Source: an uncultured Prevotella sp. (GTDB taxonomy: Bacteria; Bacteroidota; Bacteroidia; Bacteroidales; Bacteroidaceae). Taken from it: a stretch of DNA of 47,000 nt. How positions within the stretch are numbered: position 1 is the first letter of the stretch; every line of letters starts with the position of its first letter. Location of the stretch: NCBI GenBank assembly GCA_945875635.1, contig CAMCLD010000015.1, positions 1 through 47,000 of the forward strand. The letters are read 5' to 3'. Shown here one piece after another: positions 42,624 through 47,000 of the stretch. The notes under the pieces were generated by a model, which saw nothing but the letters and a program-made list of their open reading frames with translations, made no database searches and was not told where the DNA came from. Both the position numbers and the translations under genes were made by a program.

Positions 42624-42800
42624 TTACTTAACAGAGTCAGCAACAACTGTGTCAGCAACAGTTGTGTCAGCAGCAGTTGTATCAACAACAGCTGTGTCAG
42701 TAGCTGTTGAATCAACAGCCTCAGCTGGCTTAGAGTTGTTACCACAAGAAGCGAATGAGATAGCTGCTACAGCTACGAACATCAAAACTAATTTCTTCAT
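42624..42800 (-). CDS. Small repetitive lipoprotein (58 residues)
   Basis: A 58-codon gene beginning MKKLVLMFVAVAAISFASC, with a perfect lipobox (FASC, Cys19), followed by GNNSKPAEAVDS and a repetitive Ala/Asp/Thr/Val tail with DTTAADTTVADTVVADS, ending in Lys. It is preceded by a -7 box and followed by a strong terminator, both supporting a real, well-expressed gene. Small Asp/Thr/Ala-rich lipoproteins are common in Bacteroidales; no role is known. The tail is a degenerate repeat of about 4-6 residues (TDT, DTT, ADT), which may vary in length among strains. Confidence 0.85.
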   Translation of the reverse strand: MKKLVLMFVAVAAISFASCGNNSKPAEAVDSTATDTAVVDTTAADTTVADTVVADSVK

Positions 42801-42851
42801 TTTCTTTGCTTTTTAAATCTGTAAAACAATCATTTGTTTATTAAAACGATG

Positions 42852-42859
42852 CAAAGGTA
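42852..42859 (-). promoter_or_regulatory. -7 box of the small lipoprotein gene
   Basis: TACCTTTG on the minus strand (complement of 42852-42859), with an ATTG 18 bp upstream as a weaker -33. About 50 nt of leader precedes the ATG. The remainder of the gap to 43071 is A/T-rich with no gene. Confidence 0.6.
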
Positions 42860-43071
42860 GATATTTTTTTGATACGACAATCATTTTTTTCAAACTTTTT
42901 TTAGTCATGATTGTAACTTTTTTGTAATACATTGATTATCAATGGTATTATAATATTAAAGAAATGTTAAACTCTCTTTATCTTGATTTATGTTCAGAAA
43001 TACATCGATGAATTACACATACTAAAACATATATGGAAACACACAAAAATTGGAGAAAAGCCTATTTTGTC

Positions 43072-43102
43072 TTTGCAATATGGGAATAAAGCACTAACTT
43101 TG
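43072..43102 (+). promoter_or_regulatory. Promoter of the mtaB-glycosyltransferase operon
   Basis: TTTG (43072-43075), 19-bp spacer, TAACTTTG (43095-43102). The start codon is at 43151. An excellent match to the Bacteroidetes consensus. Confidence 0.85.
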
Positions 43103-43150
43103 CATCGTATTGATACAATCATCATTACACATTATTATATATATATAAGA

Positions 43151-44494
43151 ATGATAGACTCATCTATATTCCAAGGCAAAAAGGCATCTTACCACACTTT
43201 GGGATGCAAGTTGAACTTTGCAGAGACATCCACATTTGCACAGACTCTTTGCGAAATGGGGGTTGTCACGGCAAAGAAAGACGAGAAAGCTGATATATGC
43301 CTTATAAACACCTGCTCAGTAACAGACGTGGCAGACCACAAATGCCGACAGGCAATAAGGCGTATGGCAAGGATGAATCCCGGTGCTTTTGTAATTGTTA
43401 CGGGCTGTTATGCACAGCTCAAGCCTGATGAGGTTAGCAAGATTGAAGGTGTTGATTTGGTTTTGGGAAGCAATGAGAAGGCAAGACTAATACAGTATCT
43501 GTCGGATGCCATGATTAGGAAAGAGACTACAGAAGGTAACCTCCATGATGCTTTTTCTGTGGCTACCAAGGAAATAACATCATTCGCCCCATCTTGCTCA
43601 AGGGGCAACAGGACAAGATATTTCCTCAAGGTGCAGGACGGATGCAATTATTACTGCACATATTGCACAATACCCTATGCAAGAGGTCATTCAAGAAATG
43701 CCGATATAGCCTCCTTGATTGAACAGGCAAGACAGGCAGCTGAAAATGGAGGCAAGGAAATAGTGCTTACAGGAGTGAACATAGGAGATTTCGGACGTTC
43801 CACAGGAGAGAACTTCCTACAGCTGATTAGAGAACTGGACAAGGTGGAGGGCATAATCCGTTTTAGGATTAGCAGTATAGAACCAGACCTTTTGACAGAC
43901 GATATAATAGAATTCTGTGCCACGTCGAGAGCCTTCATGCCACATTTCCACATACCATTGCAGAGCGGTAGCGACAGTGTGCTGAAACTTATGCACAGAA
44001 GATATGACACCGCCCTCTTCGCCCACAAGATAGGACTTATAAAAAGGCTTATGCCAGACGCTTTCATTGGTGTGGATGTGATGGTTGGCACAAGAGGCGA
44101 GACAGAGAGCTGTTTCGAGGAATGTGTGAAATTCATTGAGGGATTGGAAATATCACAGCTGCATGTATTCCCTTATTCGGAGAGACCGGGGACTGCTGCC
44201 CTTAAGATACCATATGTGGTAACAGAGGCTGAAAAGCACAAACGTTCGAAGATTCTGCTTGCCCTCTCTGATGTCAAGACCGAGTCTTTCTATGCAAGGC
44301 ATGTAGGACAGACGGCAAGAGTCCTTTGTGAGAAAGCTACAAGAGGCAAGAAGATGTACGGATTTACTGACAATTATATAAAAGTAGAGATTGACAAGGA
44401 TGATTATGACGAGAACCTTGACAACAATATAGTGGAAGTGATGTTAGGTGATTTCAACAACGATAAGACCGCACTCAAAGCAAAATTGATATGA
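43151..44494 (+). CDS. mtaB: tRNA t6A37 methylthiotransferase MtaB
   Basis: This 447-residue protein begins MIDSSIFQGKKASYHTLGCK. Radical SAM/MiaB architecture: an N-terminal UPF0004 domain with Cys ligands (LGCKLN, NTCSVTDVAD, GCYAQ) for one Fe-S cluster, the radical-SAM motif CNYYCTYC (Cys165, Cys169, Cys172), and a C-terminal TRAM domain (RHVGQTARVLCEKATRGKKM). NTCSVT and CNYYCTYCTIPYARG favour MtaB over MiaB/RimO. It makes ms2t6A at position 37 of tRNAs. A longer in-frame extension to 42983 spans the promoter and is rejected. It overlaps the next gene by 4 bp. Confidence 0.93.
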   Translation: MIDSSIFQGKKASYHTLGCKLNFAETSTFAQTLCEMGVVTAKKDEKADICLINTCSVTDVADHKCRQAIRRMARMNPGAFVIVTGCYAQLKPDEVSKIEGVDLVLGSNEKARLIQYLSDAMIRKETTEGNLHDAFSVATKEITSFAPSCSRGNRTRYFLKVQDGCNYYCTYCTIPYARGHSRNADIASLIEQARQAAENGGKEIVLTGVNIGDFGRSTGENFLQLIRELDKVEGIIRFRISSIEPDLLTDDIIEFCATSRAFMPHFHIPLQSGSDSVLKLMHRRYDTALFAHKIGLIKRLMPDAFIGVDVMVGTRGETESCFEECVKFIEGLEISQLHVFPYSERPGTAALKIPYVVTEAEKHKRSKILLALSDVKTESFYARHVGQTARVLCEKATRGKKMYGFTDNYIKVEIDKDDYDENLDNNIVEVMLGDFNNDKTALKAKLI

Positions 44495-45561
44495 TAGCAA
44501 TAGTAATACTTAATTGGAATGGAAAAGCGATGCTTGAGAAGTATCTTCCGTGCTTAATCAAGAATACAGGCAAAGAAGCAGAAATATATGTAGCAGACAA
44601 CGCATCGACAGACGACTCCCTGGAGTGGATAGCCAACAATGCACCTCAGGTGAAAACCATAAGACTTGAGAAGAACTGGGGATTCGCAGAAGGCTACAAC
44701 AAGGCACTGAAAAACATTGACGCTGAATACTATTTACTTCTGAATTCAGATGTAGAGGTTACGGAAGGATGGCTGGAACCAATGCTTAGTTTCATGGAAA
44801 GCAATCCAGAAGCGGCAGTCTGCCAGCCAAAAATCATGGACATGTACGACAGGAACAAGTTCGAGTATTCTGGAGCCTGTGGAGGCTACCTTGACAAGCA
44901 CTGCTATCCATTCTGCCGAGGCAGGATACTGAATGTCGTGGAGGAAGACCATGGACAGTATGACACTGTGTTTAATATAGCATGGGCTTCTGGAGCATGC
45001 TTTATGATAAGGAAGAAAGACTATTGGGAGACAGGAGGTCTGGATGGAAGGTTCTTTGCCCACAATGAGGAGATAGACCTTTGCTGGAGACTAAGGATGA
45101 AAGGCAGAAAGATTTTCTCCGTGCCCATGAGCAAGGTTTACCATGTAGGTGGTGCCACGCTGCCTAAGAGTAATCCTCAGAAAACATACCTGAATTTCCG
45201 CAACAACCTGACGATGATATACAAGAATGCTCCTCAGTTCCTGCTTGGCAGGGTAATGCGTGAGAGGCTGGTACTCGACTATATAGCTGCCCTTACTTTC
45301 CTGTTCAAAGGAAAGAAAGATGATTTCCTTGCTGTCATCAGAGCTAGGAGAGACTTCCATAAATGGAAACACTCATTCGACAAGGACAGAGAGGAAATAC
45401 AAAAAACACGCGTTGAGGGTATTCCGACCTCATGGAGCGACTTTATGTATTTCTCTATCCTATGGAGGTTTTACGTAAACAGGCAGAAAACCTTTAAGGA
45501 ACTCTTCCAGAGAAGGACCCCATTATTTCCTATCCACTCTTACTTTCAATGGCGAATCTAA
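44491..45561 (+). CDS. GT2 family glycosyltransferase
   Basis: This 356-residue protein begins MIAIVILNWNGKAMLEKYLP. It has a GT-A fold with nucleotide-sugar motifs DNASTDDSLEWI, NWGFAEGYNKAL, the metal-binding LLLNSDVEV, and the acceptor-loop region GRFFAHNEEIDLCWRLRMKGRKI (ED-like acidic pair). It resembles rhamnosyltransferases such as WbbL/RfbN of surface polysaccharide assembly; the donor sugar is unknown. No membrane helix is evident, so it would act on the cytoplasmic face. It shares ATGA with mtaB, so the two are translationally coupled. Its 3' end overlaps the convergent DUF4861 gene by 39 bp. Confidence 0.92.
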   Translation: MIAIVILNWNGKAMLEKYLPCLIKNTGKEAEIYVADNASTDDSLEWIANNAPQVKTIRLEKNWGFAEGYNKALKNIDAEYYLLLNSDVEVTEGWLEPMLSFMESNPEAAVCQPKIMDMYDRNKFEYSGACGGYLDKHCYPFCRGRILNVVEEDHGQYDTVFNIAWASGACFMIRKKDYWETGGLDGRFFAHNEEIDLCWRLRMKGRKIFSVPMSKVYHVGGATLPKSNPQKTYLNFRNNLTMIYKNAPQFLLGRVMRERLVLDYIAALTFLFKGKKDDFLAVIRARRDFHKWKHSFDKDREEIQKTRVEGIPTSWSDFMYFSILWRFYVNRQKTFKELFQRRTPLFPIHSYFQWRI

Positions 45562-46749
45562 AGATCTACCCCACTCCTTTAGGAACGAGAACCACTCAGC
45601 TGAGGAGTGGAATCCAAAGGTCTCGTTGTCGCTTGCACAGGCAATCCTGTAACTTAGATGTCTTGTATCCGTACCTATCACAAAGCCATAGTTGTCTTTT
45701 GTGACAGGACAAACCTTGCGTATGTACTCCTTTGGCACATAAACGGCAAGTCCTACAGTCTCTCTCTTGTGACCGACTGAATCTTTCTCTCCCGTTGGCC
45801 AGTCGGTTCCCCAACAACCTCTCATTCCTTTGCCATCATTATATTCACTTGAGTTCTTTACATTAATGACACCCGTCGAGAAGTCAAGGGCACTCACGTC
45901 GTGACTAAAGAAAACATCAACATCTGCATCCCTGTGACCAGCGTAAAGGGTATATCTGACAGTTGTCTTTATCCTTGGAAAACCATCTTTCACCTTCCAT
46001 CCCCTACTCTCAGCCTCAACTATCGTGCGCAGAGGACCTGTTGAAACTATACGCTGTGTGCGGACATCCACGTCGTCAAGCATAACGGGCTGCGTTCCAT
46101 CCCATCCTCTGAAAGCCCCCAGACCAAACGTATTGCCAACCCACAGGACATCATCACCAAAGCCCTGTTCCTTCTGAGTGTCATCAGTATAGAACTGTGT
46201 GCGCTCAATCTCAAGCTGTTTGTTACGCTTTCCGTAAAGGTCTATTGTCTGGCGTTTATCAAAGTATATCCTCATGGCAGTAAGCTCATTCTCGAAAGCC
46301 ACACCATGATGATGGAGCAGATGGTATGGGTCTTTGAGCCTCATGGGAACAGAAATCTCTGTCAGAAAGAAGTCGTGCCGGTTCTTTATCTTCACCTTTG
46401 GATTGCGGAGAAGAATCTGCGCATAGGTTCGCGGAGCATACAGGTGCTGCTCATCCATGCTACTTAATCTAACATCATAAACTTTGCTACCTTTTCCTTT
46501 AAAGTCAACAAGGAAACACAACTCATCATAGTAGCCATCCCTGTCAAGGTCATCAAGCTGCGAAGGAATTTCCAGACCATCGCATGTCACCACAGCAGAG
46601 CGGACATCACCATACTTGGAGACAGGAACTACAACCGGCTCGTCATGTCTCTCTCTTCTCAAGAAATTGTCAACGGTCACCCTAAGTTCTGTCTGAGCCA
46701 TAGAAGGAATGACAGAGGCGACAAACAACAAAGCTAATAATCTTCTCAT
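45523..46749 (-). CDS. Secreted DUF4861 protein
   Basis: This 408-residue protein has a signal peptide (MRRLLALLFVASVIPSMAQ), then a beta-rich body with VDNFLRRERHDEPVVVPVSK, LDDLDRDGYYDELCFLVDF, DPYHLLHHHGVAFENELTAMRIYFDKRQTID-type segment, GDDVLWVGNTFGLGAFRGWDG and GCWGTDWPTGEKDSV. I recognise it as DUF4861, found near pectin/rhamnogalacturonan utilisation genes in Bacteroidetes. The His/Asp-rich segments suggest a catalytic or carbohydrate-binding site, not proven. No other pectin gene lies in the window; the neighbour beyond 47000 is unseen. Confidence 0.87.
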   Translation of the reverse strand: MRRLLALLFVASVIPSMAQTELRVTVDNFLRRERHDEPVVVPVSKYGDVRSAVVTCDGLEIPSQLDDLDRDGYYDELCFLVDFKGKGSKVYDVRLSSMDEQHLYAPRTYAQILLRNPKVKIKNRHDFFLTEISVPMRLKDPYHLLHHHGVAFENELTAMRIYFDKRQTIDLYGKRNKQLEIERTQFYTDDTQKEQGFGDDVLWVGNTFGLGAFRGWDGTQPVMLDDVDVRTQRIVSTGPLRTIVEAESRGWKVKDGFPRIKTTVRYTLYAGHRDADVDVFFSHDVSALDFSTGVINVKNSSEYNDGKGMRGCWGTDWPTGEKDSVGHKRETVGLAVYVPKEYIRKVCPVTKDNYGFVIGTDTRHLSYRIACASDNETFGFHSSAEWFSFLKEWGRSLDSPLKVRVDRK

Positions 46750-46825
46750 ACCTTATTATATATATATCTGAAGTTAAACAGGATTAATATAAGCGAGTTT
46801 AAGAAACTTGAAAAAGGGAGTTATA

Positions 46826-47000
46826 AAAGGGAGTTATCGCTCCCGTTAGGAGCTAAGGAGTCAAGAAGCCAATACCACTGAGGGGTATAAACTCTTCAAA
46901 CCTTCAAACCCTTCAAACCCTTCAACCCTTCAAACTCTTCAAACTCTTCAAACCCTTCAAACCCTTCAAACCCTTCAAACCCTTCAAACCCTTCAAACCC
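46826..47000 (+). repeat. Divergent composite repeat with CTTCAAACCC array (runs off the window)
   Basis: Two GGGAGTTAT units (46817-46845), an inverted repeat around CTCC-CGTTA-GGAG, the sequence AAGCCAATACC (46865-46875, shared with the cores of copies A-C), GAGGGGTATAA, then about 11 CTTCAAA-based units, mostly 10 bp (CTTCAAACCC), to the window end. Same order of parts as copies A-C but with a different tandem unit. No gene is seen between 46750 and 47000. Confidence 0.8.

Noticed and set aside
42619..42816. Plus-strand Thr/Ser/Val/Ala-rich frame opposite the small lipoprotein
   Set aside because: It is the antisense shadow of the repetitive lipoprotein gene, which has a lipobox, promoter and terminator on the minus strand.
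42983..43150. 56-residue extension of MtaB
   Set aside because: It overlaps a consensus promoter (43072-43102), and the MtaB family start aligns with 43151.

Overview
The window reads as chromosomal DNA of a Bacteroidales bacterium, most likely Prevotella or Segatella. Support comes from Bacteroidetes-type promoters (TTTG, a 19-22 bp spacer, then TAnnTTTG), few Shine-Dalgarno sequences, a carboxypeptidase-regulatory/TonB-dependent receptor, Bacteroidetes families (HU-CCDC81/SPOR, DUF4491, DUF4861, DUF6078), and secreted proteins ending in a short GKK tail typical of Prevotella. I recognise no tRNA, rRNA, CRISPR array, prophage or intact insertion sequence. The only mobile-element trace is a decayed IS1380-type transposase.

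Layout. 0.3-7.2 kb: a Dabb-domain gene, then a heavy-metal RND efflux set (His-rich small protein, adaptor, pump, TolC-like channel), with a large tandem-repeat element between pump and channel. 7.2-13.3 kb (minus strand): an operon running from an M3 peptidase/dCMP deaminase fusion through an S41 protease and 5-formyl-THF cyclo-ligase to a secreted esterase. 13.5-18.4 kb (minus): mazG, a lipoprotein, rnz and a large MscS channel. 18.4-20.6 kb (plus): a membrane-tethered HU-like/SPOR protein, a zinc-ribbon/FHA protein and a META lipoprotein. 20.6-23.2 kb: an orphan HigA-like regulator, greA, small heat-shock protein and two gene remnants. 23.3-26.7 kb: a GH95 fucosidase and a MerR-family regulator with a textbook operator in its own promoter. 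27-33 kb: DUF6078, then MORN-repeat protein, YhcH and glycogen branching enzyme, then a membrane protein. 33-36.5 kb (minus): DUF4491, TonB-dependent receptor and TlpA-like thioredoxin. 37-41.7 kb: GH8 oligoxylanase/xylanase, a CBM/LRR secreted protein and a 66-residue peptide, probably one operon. 41.8-46.8 kb: trmN6, a tiny lipoprotein, mtaB, a GT2 glycosyltransferase and a DUF4861 protein.

The strongest unexplained signal is non-coding. At least three families of dispersed intergenic repeats fill the gaps: (i) a composite element made of a 13-bp tandem array, an invariant 20-bp core and a strict 7-bp tandem array (three close copies, two divergent relatives); (ii) a hairpin element built on AAGTTTCGCATGT; (iii) 22-bp repeats carrying the palindrome GCAAAGCTTTGC. 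In two places the stop codon of a real gene lies inside repeat sequence.

The best protein-level candidates for undescribed biology are the HU-TM-SPOR protein with its FHA neighbour, the M3-deaminase fusion, and the GH8/CBM-LRR/small-peptide operon. All functional statements come from reading the sequence and recalling families; no database search was run.
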